A stretch of DNA of 64,000 nt from Halomonas caseinilytica (lineage in GTDB: Bacteria; Pseudomonadota; Gammaproteobacteria; Pseudomonadales; Halomonadaceae), in assembly GCF_001662305.1 (NCBI RefSeq), contig NZ_BDEP01000016.1, positions 248,001 through 312,000 on the forward strand, in the 5' to 3' direction. Below the pieces are notes generated by a model. That model searched no databases and was not told where the DNA came from. It worked only from the letters and a program-made list of their open reading frames with translations. A program made the translations under genes and the position numbers. Shown here piece after piece: positions 39,042 through 49,261 of the stretch (the stretch's first letter is position 1; every line of letters starts with the position of its first letter).

Positions 39042-40310
39042 TTACCAGCGACGACGCTTGATGCGCGAGAGCTCGCTGTCCAGATCGGAGACAGCCTCGG
39101 CGCCGCTCTGGTTGCCGGACAACACCTCATGCACGGCGTTGAAGAAGCCGTTGCTGACCCGGCCGTAGTTGTCGCCGGTGACGGCGGAGGGGCGAGCCAC
39201 GGCGTTGGTGAAGGTGTCGTAGAGGGTGCCGAAGAAGGGCACCGCTTCGAGCACCTCCTCGTCCTTGTAGAGCGACGTGAGGGTGGGGTTGTAGGCCGCC
39301 TCGATGGCGCGTCGTTTCTGTTCGGCCTCACCGGTCAGGAAGGCCACCAGCTCGGCGGCGAGATCGGGATGCTCGCTGTACCTGGAGACGGCCAGGTTCC
39401 AGCCGCCCAGGGCAGCGGCGCTGTCGCCATCCGGCCCGTGGGGCAACTTGACCACGCCGACCTTGCCGGCCACCTCGCTGTCCTCGCTCTGGGCCAGTGA
39501 CCAGGCGTAGGGCCAGTTGCGCATGAATACGGCATTGCCGGACTGGAAGATGCCGCGGGCCTCCTCCTCGGTGTAGTTGAGTACGCCCTGCGGGGCGATC
39601 TCGCCGATCCAGCTCGCGGCCAGGTCCAGCGCCGCGGCGGCATTCTCGTTGTCGATGGTGATCTCGCCGTCAGCGTCGACGAGGGTGCCGCCGCCCTGGC
39701 TGGCCACCCACTCGAGGGCATTGCAGGTCAGTCCTTCGTAAGCGCGGCCCTGGAAGACGTAGCCCCACATCTTGTCGTTGCCGGCCTCGCGCTCGGCGGA
39801 CTGGATCTCGGTGGCGATGTCAGTCAGTTGCTGCCAGGTCTCGGGTGGCTCGACACCATGCTGCTCGAGAAGGTCCTTGCGGTAGTAGAGCACGCCGGCG
39901 TCGGTGAACCAGGGCATCGCCACCAGCCGGCCGTCGACGGTGTTGTTGGCGACGATGGTCTCGAAGTGACCGGCGGCGGCGTCCTTGCCGAGCGTTTCCT
40001 GGAGGTCGAGCAGGTGGTTGGCCAGCAGTCCTGGCCAGACCACGTCGATCTGCAGCACGTCGATATCGTCGGAGCGTGCCGACAGGATCTGCTGGTAGAG
40101 TGACAGCCGTTCGGTGGAGGAATTGGGCGTGGAGACGATCTCCACCTCATGGCCGGTTTCGGCCTCCCAGGCCTCGACGCCCTGCTCGCAGAGCGCAAGT
40201 TCGGCGCCTACCGCGCCACAGGAGATGGTCAGGTCAGCCGACAGGGCCGGGGTAGCACTCACGGCGCCCAGCAGAGCGAGGCCGGAGGCGATCAGGGGCT
40301 GGCGTTGCAT
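39042..40310 (-). CDS. aglE: Alpha-glucoside ABC transporter substrate-binding protein (AglE)
   Basis: 422 residues with a signal peptide (about residues 1-24, ending PALSA). Its fold blocks mirror those of the copy at 32991-34280: STPNSSTERLSLYQQIL, IDVLQIDVVWPGLL, MPWFTDAGVLYYRKDLL and FQGRAYEGLTCNALEWVAS. It is the first gene of the operon, directly followed by aglF-aglG-aglA-aglK, which is the order of the rhizobial agl operon. AGGT precedes the ATG, and a LacI-type operator lies about 50 bp upstream. It binds alpha-glucosides in the periplasm; the exact sugar range is inferred from the adjacent alpha-glucosidase. Confidence 0.9.
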   Translation of the reverse strand: MQRQPLIASGLALLGAVSATPALSADLTISCGAVGAELALCEQGVEAWEAETGHEVEIVSTPNSSTERLSLYQQILSARSDDIDVLQIDVVWPGLLANHLLDLQETLGKDAAAGHFETIVANNTVDGRLVAMPWFTDAGVLYYRKDLLEQHGVEPPETWQQLTDIATEIQSAEREAGNDKMWGYVFQGRAYEGLTCNALEWVASQGGGTLVDADGEITIDNENAAAALDLAASWIGEIAPQGVLNYTEEEARGIFQSGNAVFMRNWPYAWSLAQSEDSEVAGKVGVVKLPHGPDGDSAAALGGWNLAVSRYSEHPDLAAELVAFLTGEAEQKRRAIEAAYNPTLTSLYKDEEVLEAVPFFGTLYDTFTNAVARPSAVTGDNYGRVSNGFFNAVHEVLSGNQSGAEAVSDLDSELSRIKRRRW

Positions 40311-40357
40311 GGCATTACCTCAGTCGCTTGTTGTTGTAGCGCTTGTTGTAGAGCATC

Positions 40358-40375
40358 GTCTTAAACGATTAAGAC
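40358..40375. promoter_or_regulatory. LacI-type operator, agl side
   Basis: GTCTTAAACGATTAAGAC is a near-perfect 18-bp palindrome with the central CG typical of LacI-family sites; only the bases at positions 8 and 11 break the symmetry. It sits 48 bp upstream of aglE on the minus strand. Confidence 0.75.
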
Positions 40376-40532
40376 ATGATGTTCAGTTAAGCGATGCAGG
40401 AACGGCTCCGCAACCTAGACTTTCGTCGCGAATACCGGGCAGATAAATGTACGATCTTGTTTGTTTACTATTTTTTCTGCTCATTCTTTATGGTTTAGAC
40501 GTAAGTCGTGTTTTTTTTACGTCATGTTGTGA

Positions 40533-42182
<1,650 letters not shown>

Positions 42183-42211
42183 GAACTTGATCCGTTTGGT
42201 TGTGATGCCTT

Positions 42212-42236
42212 GCCCGCGCCTTGCGCGGGCTTTTTG
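42212..42236 (+). terminator. Rho-independent terminator of the porin gene
   Basis: GCCCGCGC (42212-42219) and GCGCGGGC (42223-42230) form an 8-bp stem with a three-base loop, followed directly by TTTTTG. It lies 30 bp after the porin stop and just before the stop of the convergent lysO gene. Confidence 0.9.
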
Positions 42237-42238
42237 TC

Positions 42239-43165
42239 TTAGAGCGTCAGCAGAAACAGGATCAACGGCGGCGAGAGCAGCGAGAGGATGAAGCCGCTGA
42301 CCACGGCGACCGGCACGCAGGCAACACCGCCGTGCTGCTGGATCACCGGGAGAGTGAAGTCCATGGAGGTGGCACCACCATAGCCGATGGCCAGGGCGGC
42401 ATGACGTTGGATGACCAGCGGAATCAGCACGAAGGCGACGAGTTCACGGAACAGGTCGTTGAGAAAGGCGATGCCGCCGAGCAGCGGCCCGAGCTGGTCG
42501 CCGATCAGGATGCCGGACAGCGAATACCAGCCGAAGCCGGCCGCCATGGCCAGCCCCTCGCTCCAGCGCAGGTCGAGCAGCGGGGCGGCCAGTAGTCCGC
42601 CGATCAGCGAGCTTGCCGCCAAGACGCTGGCGATGGCCAGGCCGAAGCGGTTGAGCAGGATCTGCCTGAGCGGCATGCCGGAGTTCCTGAGCTGGCAACC
42701 GATCAGGGCGAGCAGGGCGTAGAGCACCCATTCGGACAGCGTCTCGGCCCAGGCGAACAAGGGCTCGCCCAGTGGTCCTCCGGCGACCAGGCCGAGGATG
42801 ACGCCGGCCAGCACCATGCCGATCAGCGACAGCGAGCCTGCCATGGCGGCCAGCTTGCTGGTGGGGGCGTCCGCCACTGCCCGGGAGGCATCGACCTCGA
42901 GACGTAGGCGACGCGACAGCCAGGCCAGGGCCGTCAGGTTGCAGGCCGAGATCACGGCGCACAGCAACAGCGATTGGCCGCCCAGTTGCGCCAGCTTGCC
43001 ACCCAGGTCGTCGAGGCCGGCCAGGCTGATGCCCATCAGCAGCAGGATCACGTAGATGGAAACGTTGACGCCCCGGTTGATCCCGGCCATGAGCCCCGTG
43101 TGGCGAACGCGCACCAGATAGCCGAGCACCAGGGGGAGCAGGACGATCAACAGGCCACTCAACAT
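42239..43165 (-). CDS. lysO: LysO-family lysine exporter
   Basis: 308 residues with about eight to ten membrane helices. The N-terminal RVNRGVNVSIYVILLLMG-like segment (INRGVNVSIYVILLLMGISLAG) and the C-terminal half with GFGWYSLSGILIGDQLGPLLG and AIGYGGATSMDFTLPVI match E. coli LysO (YbjE), the DUF340 family exporter of L-lysine and the toxic analogue thialysine. AAGGAAAA precedes the ATG. It is a single gene, convergent with the porin gene. Substrate assignment rests on family membership. Confidence 0.9.
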   Translation of the reverse strand: MLSGLLIVLLPLVLGYLVRVRHTGLMAGINRGVNVSIYVILLLMGISLAGLDDLGGKLAQLGGQSLLLCAVISACNLTALAWLSRRLRLEVDASRAVADAPTSKLAAMAGSLSLIGMVLAGVILGLVAGGPLGEPLFAWAETLSEWVLYALLALIGCQLRNSGMPLRQILLNRFGLAIASVLAASSLIGGLLAAPLLDLRWSEGLAMAAGFGWYSLSGILIGDQLGPLLGGIAFLNDLFRELVAFVLIPLVIQRHAALAIGYGGATSMDFTLPVIQQHGGVACVPVAVVSGFILSLLSPPLILFLLTL

Positions 43166-43263
43166 CGCGATTTTCCTTCCTTGGATAGATACGCCGCCGG
43201 CCTCGAGTCTGCCGGCAAATCTCCCACTCTAGGCGTTTTCGTTACCTGGCGGAAGGCCGCGGG

Positions 43264-43923
43264 TCAGGGAGCGTTTAGGTGGGTGAGCGTCAGGTGGCTG
43301 CGCCGCTCGCCATCGCGGTAGTAGCCCATGGACAGCAGCAGGCCCGGCATTCGGGGGAGGAAGTCGAAGACCAGGCGACGATCCGGCTCGCCCGGCTCGG
43401 TCACCTCCACGCGCAGCGCCTCGAACCGACCTGCGGGGAGTTCCAGCATCTCGCGTCCCGTCACCCGGTAATCGACGCGCTCCTCGTGCCCGCGATGGTC
43501 GAGATAATGCACTCGGCACTCCGAGGTGCAGTCCCCGTCGATGGCCTGCCGCGACAGGGCGAACAGGGCGCTCTGGCGGTCCGGCCAGGTCTGCAGGGCG
43601 TCGCGTTCGAGTCGATAGGAGCGCTGGATGCCCAGCAGCGAGTAGCCGGAGGCGTAGTAGAGCGATTGAACCTGGCCGTCCTCGTCGAGACGGAAGCGGC
43701 CCATCTCATGACCGCTGATGCCCGGCAGCTTGGTACTCATCTCGCTCTGCCAGCCGATGCCGGTGCGCTGCAGCTGATGCTGAATGTCGGCGTCGGGCCA
43801 GCCTGCCACCTGCAGGTGATAGCGGGCATCGAAGGGCTGCGGTGGCGTTGCGGCCGTGGCGGAACCGGCAAGCAGCAGGAGCAATGGCAGCAGCCACGAG
43901 GGGCGTAGCGGCAAGGCAGGCAT
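43264..43923 (-). CDS. DUF3108 domain-containing exported protein
   Basis: 219 residues with a strong signal peptide (about residues 1-25: leucine-rich core ending GSATAA). The mature protein is beta-rich with FDARYHLQVAGWP, MGRFRLDEDGQVQSLYY, YRVTGREMLELPAGRFEALRVE and LVFDFLPRMPGLLLSM, the pattern of DUF3108 periplasmic proteins. These are thought to adopt a lipocalin-like or LolA-like beta structure, but their function is not known. AGAGG precedes the ATG. It is on the same strand as lysO but has no clear relation to it. Confidence 0.82.
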   Translation of the reverse strand: MPALPLRPSWLLPLLLLLAGSATAATPPQPFDARYHLQVAGWPDADIQHQLQRTGIGWQSEMSTKLPGISGHEMGRFRLDEDGQVQSLYYASGYSLLGIQRSYRLERDALQTWPDRQSALFALSRQAIDGDCTSECRVHYLDHRGHEERVDYRVTGREMLELPAGRFEALRVEVTEPGEPDRRLVFDFLPRMPGLLLSMGYYRDGERRSHLTLTHLNAP

Positions 43924-44108
43924 GAAAGGTCCTCTCGGTGTCGACAGCCCTGGGAACGCGAAGGGAGACGCGGGGTTCCCGAGGATAGGTAGAACCGGCG
44001 GCCATGGCCAGCTTCATGCGGTTCGCCTGGCTGCGCTCGTCGCCTCGGCGAACATGACCTATGCTGGCGGCAGTAGCGCCACTCCAATCACTCAGGAGGT
44101 TCATCCCC

Positions 44109-44666
44109 ATGGCCAGGTTACTGCTCATCGCCGGCGATTTCGTCGAGGACTACGAGATCATGGTGCCCTTCCAGGCCTTGCAGGCCATGGGCCACACGGT
44201 CGACGCCGTGTGTCCGGACAAGCGCGAGGGCGACCGGATCCGTACCGCCATTCACGATTTCGAAGGTGATCAGACCTATACCGAGAAGCCCGGACATGAC
44301 TTCATTCTCAATGCTACCTTCTCCGAGGTGTCGGCGGCCGACTACGACGGCCTGGTGATTCCCGGCGGGCGTGCCCCGGAGTACCTGCGCCTGGACGAGC
44401 GTGTCCTCGAAGCGGTGCGTCACTTCTTCGAGCATGACAAGCCAGTGGCCGCCATCTGCCATGGCGCCCAGCTGCTGGCCGCCGCCATCTCCCTGTCGGG
44501 ATTTCGTGTCTCGGCCTACCCGGCCTGCGCACCGGAGGTGTCCCTAGCCGGTGGCGACTATGCCCAGATCGAGGTCGATCAGGCCATCACCAGCGGCAAG
44601 CTGGTGACCGCCCCGGCCTGGCCTGCACATCCGGCCTGGCTGGCGCGCTTCAACGAACTGCTGTAA
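44109..44666 (+). CDS. DJ-1/PfpI family protein
   Basis: 185 residues from the ATG at 44109 (AGGAGG nine bases upstream). The DJ-1/PfpI fold is clear: [20 protein letters not shown] with the conserved glutamate, [14 protein letters not shown], and the nucleophile elbow [13 protein letters not shown] with Cys117 followed by histidine. PfpI-type members are deglycases or proteases with debated activity, and many act in protection from carbonyl or oxidative stress in the cytoplasm. It is a single gene, divergent from the DUF3108 gene across 185 bp and convergent with pncB. Confidence 0.88.
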   Translation: MARLLLIAGDFVEDYEIMVPFQALQAMGHTVDAVCPDKREGDRIRTAIHDFEGDQTYTEKPGHDFILNATFSEVSAADYDGLVIPGGRAPEYLRLDERVLEAVRHFFEHDKPVAAICHGAQLLAAAISLSGFRVSAYPACAPEVSLAGGDYAQIEVDQAITSGKLVTAPAWPAHPAWLARFNELL

Positions 44667-44698
44667 GCCGCCGGTTCCGATGGCCCCGGTCGTTCGGC

Positions 44699-46033
44699 TC
44701 AGCGCCGGGCCGAGAGGGCCTCGCTGAGCGTTACCGGGTAATTTCCGTCGCCTGGGGCAAGCTGGGTCAGGCTTTCCGGAAGGCGCTGCCGGGTCTGTGC
44801 CACGCGTTCCCGGGCGGACTCCGCCAGTGCCATGGTCTGAGGATCGGGTTGGCCCTGCGTCACGCTGCGCACCAGCAGTGGTGAGCCATCGAGTTGCTCG
44901 TCGCGGCCGGCGATGGTGTCGCCAGCGAGGCGCCCGGCGGCGTCGACGTGGCGATAGACCTGCTTGCGCCCCGGCAGGTTGGCCTTGCCCGGCGAGTGCT
45001 TGATGCGCGGCTCGCCGGCGTATTCGACCAGCTTGTAGGAGAGATCGATGACCGGGGCATCGGCCGAGGCGCCCAGCTGGGTGCCGACGCCGAAGGCATC
45101 GATAGGGACGTCGGCGGCGAGCAGGGCATCGATGGCGTGCTCGTCCAGGCCACTGCTGGCGACGATCTTCACGTCGTCGAGGCCGGCCTCATCGAGCAGT
45201 TGGCGGGCGCTGCGCGCCAGTTCCTCGAGGTGGCCCGAATCGAGCCGGATGGCGCCGATGCTCAGGTCGGGTTCCTCGTGCAGCAGGGCGATGACCTCGC
45301 GTACGCCCGCCAGGGTGTCATGGGTATCCACCAGCAGGGTGGTGCCCGGCATGTGGCGGGCAAAGGCCCGAAAGGCCTCGCGTTCGCTGTCGTGGGCGAG
45401 GATATAGCTATGCGCCATGGTGCCGTTGAGGGGCAGGTCGTGGCGCAGGCCGCCGAGAACGTTGCTGGTGCCGGCCAGCCCGGCGGTGCGATAGGCACGC
45501 ACGCCACGCACCGCGGCATCCACGCCGTGCATGCGACGCAGGCCGAAGTCGACCACCGGTCGGCCGCGGGCGGCCATGACCAGCCGTATCGCCTTGGAGG
45601 CCAGCACCGTCTCCAGCTGCACCAGGTTCATGATCAGGCTCTCGAGTAGCTGGGCCTGGGCGATGGGCGCATCGACTTCCAGCAAGGGCTCGTTGGCGAA
45701 GACTGGCGTGCCTTCCGGGAGGGTCCAGATGTCGCCCTCGAAGCGCCAGTTGGCCAGCCAGTCGAGGAAGGCGTCATCGAAGCGTCCGGTCTCGGCCAGC
45801 CGCGCGATGGCGCGCTTGCCGAAGCGTAGCCGGCTGACGAGTTCGGCGGCGTGCTGCTGGCCACAGGCGAGCATGAAGCGCCGTTCGGCCGGCAGGCGAC
45901 GGAAGAACAGGCTGAAGGTCGCCTGATCGTCCATGCCTTCGCGCCAGTAGGCCTGGGTCATGGTCAACTGGTAGAGATCGGTGAGCAGCGCCAGCTCGTC
46001 TTCTTCCACCGTCAGTGGGGCGGTCATCGGCAT
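44699..46033 (-). CDS. pncB: Nicotinate phosphoribosyltransferase
   Basis: 444 residues (442 if the ATG at 46027 is used, which overlaps the pncA stop as ATGA). The N-terminus LLTDLYQLTMTQAYWREGM is the family hallmark. VVDFGLRRMHGVDAA, GTMAHSYILAH with the histidine phosphorylated in this enzyme class, LLVDTHDTLAGV and IRLDSGHLEEL are also present. It turns nicotinate and PRPP into nicotinate mononucleotide, the second step of NAD salvage after PncA, in the cytoplasm. The pncA-pncB pair forms a pathway-dedicated operon. Confidence 0.94.
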   Translation of the reverse strand: MPMTAPLTVEEDELALLTDLYQLTMTQAYWREGMDDQATFSLFFRRLPAERRFMLACGQQHAAELVSRLRFGKRAIARLAETGRFDDAFLDWLANWRFEGDIWTLPEGTPVFANEPLLEVDAPIAQAQLLESLIMNLVQLETVLASKAIRLVMAARGRPVVDFGLRRMHGVDAAVRGVRAYRTAGLAGTSNVLGGLRHDLPLNGTMAHSYILAHDSEREAFRAFARHMPGTTLLVDTHDTLAGVREVIALLHEEPDLSIGAIRLDSGHLEELARSARQLLDEAGLDDVKIVASSGLDEHAIDALLAADVPIDAFGVGTQLGASADAPVIDLSYKLVEYAGEPRIKHSPGKANLPGRKQVYRHVDAAGRLAGDTIAGRDEQLDGSPLLVRSVTQGQPDPQTMALAESARERVAQTRQRLPESLTQLAPGDGNYPVTLSEALSARR

Positions 46034-46593
46034 AGTTCGGCACCGGCATCGGAGAGGGTCTCGCGGCAGGCCTCGATGGCATCGGGGTCCACGGCCGCGC
46101 TCAAGTCTTCGAGAAGGCGCGTGGCGAAGCCCTCGCGCAGTGCATCGAGGGTCGTGGCCTTGACGCAGACATCCAGTGCCAAGCCACAGACCGTGACGCG
46201 TTCGACCCCGCGCTCGCGCAGGTAGTCGCCGAGCCCGGTGTCGTCGAAGGCAGAATAGGCGTCGCGATCGAAGGCGGTGGCCTTGCTGACGCGAATGGTC
46301 GTGTCGGGTAGCGCCAGCTCGGCGTGGAAGGCGGCGCCGGGCGTGTCCTGCACGCAGTGCACCGGCCAGGGGCCGCCTCGATGGGCGAAGCTGACGTGGT
46401 CCACCGGATGCCAGTCCCGGGAGGCGACGATCAGGGCGCCGGCCCGCCGGGCCTCGGCCATCTCAGCGTTGATGCCCGGGACCAGGGCGTTACCGCCGGC
46501 CACGGCCAGGGCGCCGCCCGGGCAGAAGTCATTCTGCATGTCGACCACCAGCAGTGCGTCGCGGCGATCATAGTCTTGAGTGACCTGAGACAT
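46024..46593 (-). CDS. pncA: Nicotinamidase
   Basis: 189 residues of the isochorismatase-like hydrolase fold. The catalytic triad is visible as Asp18 (ALLVVDMQNDF), Lys104 (RVSKATAFDRDAYSAF) and Cys143 (GLALDVCVKATTLDA). The metal-binding DWHPVDHVSF motif and GPWPVHCVQDTPGA are those of PncA. It deamidates nicotinamide to nicotinate, which PncB then uses. The gene precedes and overlaps pncB. Residue numbers are counted from the ATG at 46593. Confidence 0.94.
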   Translation of the reverse strand: MSQVTQDYDRRDALLVVDMQNDFCPGGALAVAGGNALVPGINAEMAEARRAGALIVASRDWHPVDHVSFAHRGGPWPVHCVQDTPGAAFHAELALPDTTIRVSKATAFDRDAYSAFDDTGLGDYLRERGVERVTVCGLALDVCVKATTLDALREGFATRLLEDLSAAVDPDAIEACRETLSDAGAELCR

Positions 46594-46703
46594 CGCGCAC
46601 CTCCTTCACGGGGAGTCGGTGGGTGACACCTGCGAAGGCGTCGGTATCGCTTTCGCTATTCATCAGCGTACCGCTTGCGGGGGCATTCGTGTAGGTCGTG
46701 GCC

Positions 46704-47630
46704 TCAGTAGCCGGCGTCCGGATCGATGGTCGGCTGGGGCGTGCCGCTTTCGAAGGCCCGGATGGCTTCGGCGACCTGGTCGACGGCATCGCCCAGTGGG
46801 GTGGGGCCGGCCATGTGCGGTGTGATCAGGATGCGGGGGTGCCGCCACAGCGGGCTGTCCTCGGGGAGAGGTTCCACCGGGAAGGCGTCGAGCAGGGCTC
46901 CACGCAGTTGTCCCGCGTCCAGCGCTTCGAGCAGGGCGTGTTCGTCGATCAGCGAGCCACGCCCGGGATTGATCAGGCTGGCGCCTTCGGGCAGCAGCGC
47001 CAGGGTGCGCGCGTCGATGAGGTGTCGGGTCGCGGCGGTGCCGGGCAGCAGCAGTACCAGGCTGCGTATCTGGCCAAGCAGGGTATCGAGCCCTTCGTCG
47101 CCATGGTGGCAGGTCACGTCGTCGAGCTGCTTGGGCGAACGGCTCCAGCCATGCACCGGAAAGCCGTCGGCGGCCAGGGTCGTGGCGACCTTGGCGCCAA
47201 TGGCGCCGAGCCCCAGCACGCCGACCGGCCAGTCCGCCTTGTCCGTCATGGGTCGTTCGCGCCATTCCGTGGCGGCTTGCTGGCGGGCGTAGCGATCGAA
47301 GTCGCGCTGGAAATGCAGCACTCCGTAGCGGACGTAGTCGGCAATCGGGCCGGCCATGCCGGCGTCGCGCAGCTTGACGATGGGGATGTCGCGGGGCAGG
47401 GCGGGGTTGTTCAGCAAGGCATCGACGCCGGCGCCGAGGTTGATGATGCCCTTGAGCCGGTCGAGTTCGGCGAGCAGCTCGGCGGGAGGCTGCCAGGCCG
47501 CCAGGTAGTCGATGTCCCGGTGCTGTCCCACGCCTGCTTCGCTGGTCAGGATCTCGGCATCGGGCAGGCGTCGGGCGAGGGCGTCGCACCATTCGTCGGC
47601 ACGGTCGTGATGGACGAGTACGCGCGTCAT
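46704..47630 (-). CDS. ghrA: Glyoxylate/hydroxypyruvate reductase A
   Basis: 308 residues of the D-2-hydroxyacid dehydrogenase family. The nucleotide-binding motif is VGVLGLGAIGAKVA (about residues 136-149). The catalytic arginine is in INPGRGSLIDE and the catalytic histidine in ITPHMAGPTP. The short substrate domain starting TRVLVHHDRADEW and the length match GhrA rather than the longer GhrB. It reduces glyoxylate and hydroxypyruvate with NADPH in the cytoplasm. It lies 16 bp downstream of the enuR-type regulator gene on the same strand and may be read through from it, but no pathway link to ectoine is known. Confidence 0.9.
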   Translation of the reverse strand: MTRVLVHHDRADEWCDALARRLPDAEILTSEAGVGQHRDIDYLAAWQPPAELLAELDRLKGIINLGAGVDALLNNPALPRDIPIVKLRDAGMAGPIADYVRYGVLHFQRDFDRYARQQAATEWRERPMTDKADWPVGVLGLGAIGAKVATTLAADGFPVHGWSRSPKQLDDVTCHHGDEGLDTLLGQIRSLVLLLPGTAATRHLIDARTLALLPEGASLINPGRGSLIDEHALLEALDAGQLRGALLDAFPVEPLPEDSPLWRHPRILITPHMAGPTPLGDAVDQVAEAIRAFESGTPQPTIDPDAGY

Positions 47631-47646
47631 GTCCTGCTCCTGCTGG

Positions 47647-49053
47647 CTAGTAGACGAATTGCATCATGGGGGGTGGCGCCTCGTCGAGCAAGGTGACCAG
47701 GCGCTGGAGACCTTCCTCGAAGCGCTCGATGTCGGGCTCGGCACCGACGCTCAGGCGTACCCGCCGCGGGGCCGCCGTCTGTTCCACCATGAAGGGCACG
47801 GCGGTGGTGATGGCCACGCCTTCCTGTTCGGCCTGTTGCTGGAGTTCCTCGGTGCGCCAGGCAGTAGGCAAGGCCAGCCAGACATGCAGGCTGGTGGGGC
47901 GGGCGGTGTGTTCGTGACCGCTCAACAGGCGAGTGGCCAGTCGCTGGCGTTCGGCGAGCAGCTCGCGCTGTTCGCGGGCCAGGCTTTCCAGGGTGTCGTC
48001 GGCGATCCAGGCGTCGGCGATCTCGAAGATCAGTGGCGTGGCCATCCAGGTGGTGGCGCGCATGCGGGGCAGGGTGTGGTGCAGCTGCCCCCGGGGCACG
48101 CTGAGATATCCGGCTCGCAGCCCCGGCACCGCCGCCTTGGTCAGGCTGGTGACGTGAAAGCCCAGGTGCGGCACGCGTGCGGTGAGAGGCGTCAGGCCGG
48201 GAGGCTCGAGCAAGGCATGCACATCGTCCTCGATGAGCCAGACACCATGACGCTCCAGTACCTCGGCGACGGCATCGCGGCGTTCTTCGTTCATGGTGGC
48301 GCCGGTGGGATTGAGCTGTGTCGGCGTCAGGCAGACGGCGCGGGGCTTGAAGCGTCGGCAGGCGATGTCCAGGGCCTCGGGCAGCACGCCCTGGTCGTCG
48401 AGGGCCACGCCGCGCAGCTGGAAACCCAGGGTGCGGGACAGGGCAATCAGGCCATGGTCGGTCAGGGCTTCGGTCAGCACCAGGTCACCGTGCTGGACGA
48501 TCGTGGAAATCGCCAGCAGCAGGCCGTGGGCGGCGCCATTGCAGAGGATTCGATCATCCGCGTCGCCGGGGACGCCGAGGCGCCGAGACAGCCATTCGCT
48601 GGCCCGTTCGCGTTGATGGGGGAGCCCGGCGATCGGGCGGCTGGCGGTGACCACCTCGGGACTGGCCTGTTCGGCGAGCTGGGCCAGGGTCTCGCGAAAG
48701 CGCAGGTGATGACCCGGCGGGCAGACCGGGTGGGCGATGGACAGGTCGATCAACGCCCCCTCGTGGCGCGGTTCGGGGTTGCGCAGATAGGCGGATTCCC
48801 GGGTATCGTCGAGGGCATTGATCCAGGTACCGCTGCCGGTACGTGCCTGGACCAGCCCCATCTTTTCGGCCTGGGCGTAGGCGCGGGAGACGGTCTGGAC
48901 GCTGACGCCCAGTGTGTCGGCCAGTTGACGATGTGGCGGCAGTCGGGTGCCTGGCGTCAGCTCGCCCTGACGTATCGCCTCGGACAATGCCCGGGCGATG
49001 GCGAGGTACTTGGGGCCCGTATGGGAAAGATAGGGCGTCAGATCAATTGTCAT
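47647..49053 (-). CDS. enuR: MocR/GabR-type regulator of ectoine utilisation (EnuR)
   Basis: 468 residues. The N-terminal GntR winged helix (about residues 8-75) includes LPPHRQLADTLGVSVQTVSRAYAQAE. A fold-type I aminotransferase domain follows with the PLP-binding lysine in SLTKAAVPGLRAGYL (Lys306). MocR regulators use PLP and an amine ligand to switch DNA binding. EnuR, studied in Ruegeria, senses alpha-acetyl-diaminobutyrate and diaminobutyrate and represses ectoine catabolism. The gene is divergent from doeA, the usual place of enuR. A 10-bp word overlapping its own start codon recurs twice in the intergenic region, which suggests autoregulation. Confidence 0.9.
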   Translation of the reverse strand: MTIDLTPYLSHTGPKYLAIARALSEAIRQGELTPGTRLPPHRQLADTLGVSVQTVSRAYAQAEKMGLVQARTGSGTWINALDDTRESAYLRNPEPRHEGALIDLSIAHPVCPPGHHLRFRETLAQLAEQASPEVVTASRPIAGLPHQRERASEWLSRRLGVPGDADDRILCNGAAHGLLLAISTIVQHGDLVLTEALTDHGLIALSRTLGFQLRGVALDDQGVLPEALDIACRRFKPRAVCLTPTQLNPTGATMNEERRDAVAEVLERHGVWLIEDDVHALLEPPGLTPLTARVPHLGFHVTSLTKAAVPGLRAGYLSVPRGQLHHTLPRMRATTWMATPLIFEIADAWIADDTLESLAREQRELLAERQRLATRLLSGHEHTARPTSLHVWLALPTAWRTEELQQQAEQEGVAITTAVPFMVEQTAAPRRVRLSVGAEPDIERFEEGLQRLVTLLDEAPPPMMQFVY

Positions 49054-49158
49054 GATTCAATAAAGCCTTTGACCGCCCGCCAATGGATGGTGATAGTATC
49101 CGATTAGCGATATTGACCGGTAATTGTCATGAGACATGTTAACAAATGTCATGACAAT
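49046..49158. promoter_or_regulatory. Candidate EnuR operator set between enuR and doeA
   Basis: ATTGTCATGA occurs at 49046-49055 (over the enuR start) and 49123-49132, and its exact inverse TCATGACAAT at 49149-49158. The last two form a 10-bp inverted repeat. Inside it are a second pair, GACAT/ATGTC (49133-49137 and 49146-49150), and the palindrome GTTAAC (49138-49143). Three exact copies of a 10-mer in 113 bp is very unlikely by chance. Confidence 0.65.
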
Positions 49159-49261
49159 GACCATGGCCTCCAATGCGGTCGGCAAGTTTGCGCTATGCCC
49201 CGGTGCCTCGGGAAAAGAGGCAGTCGGATATTGGTGACATGATCGTTTGGCGAGCGATTTC

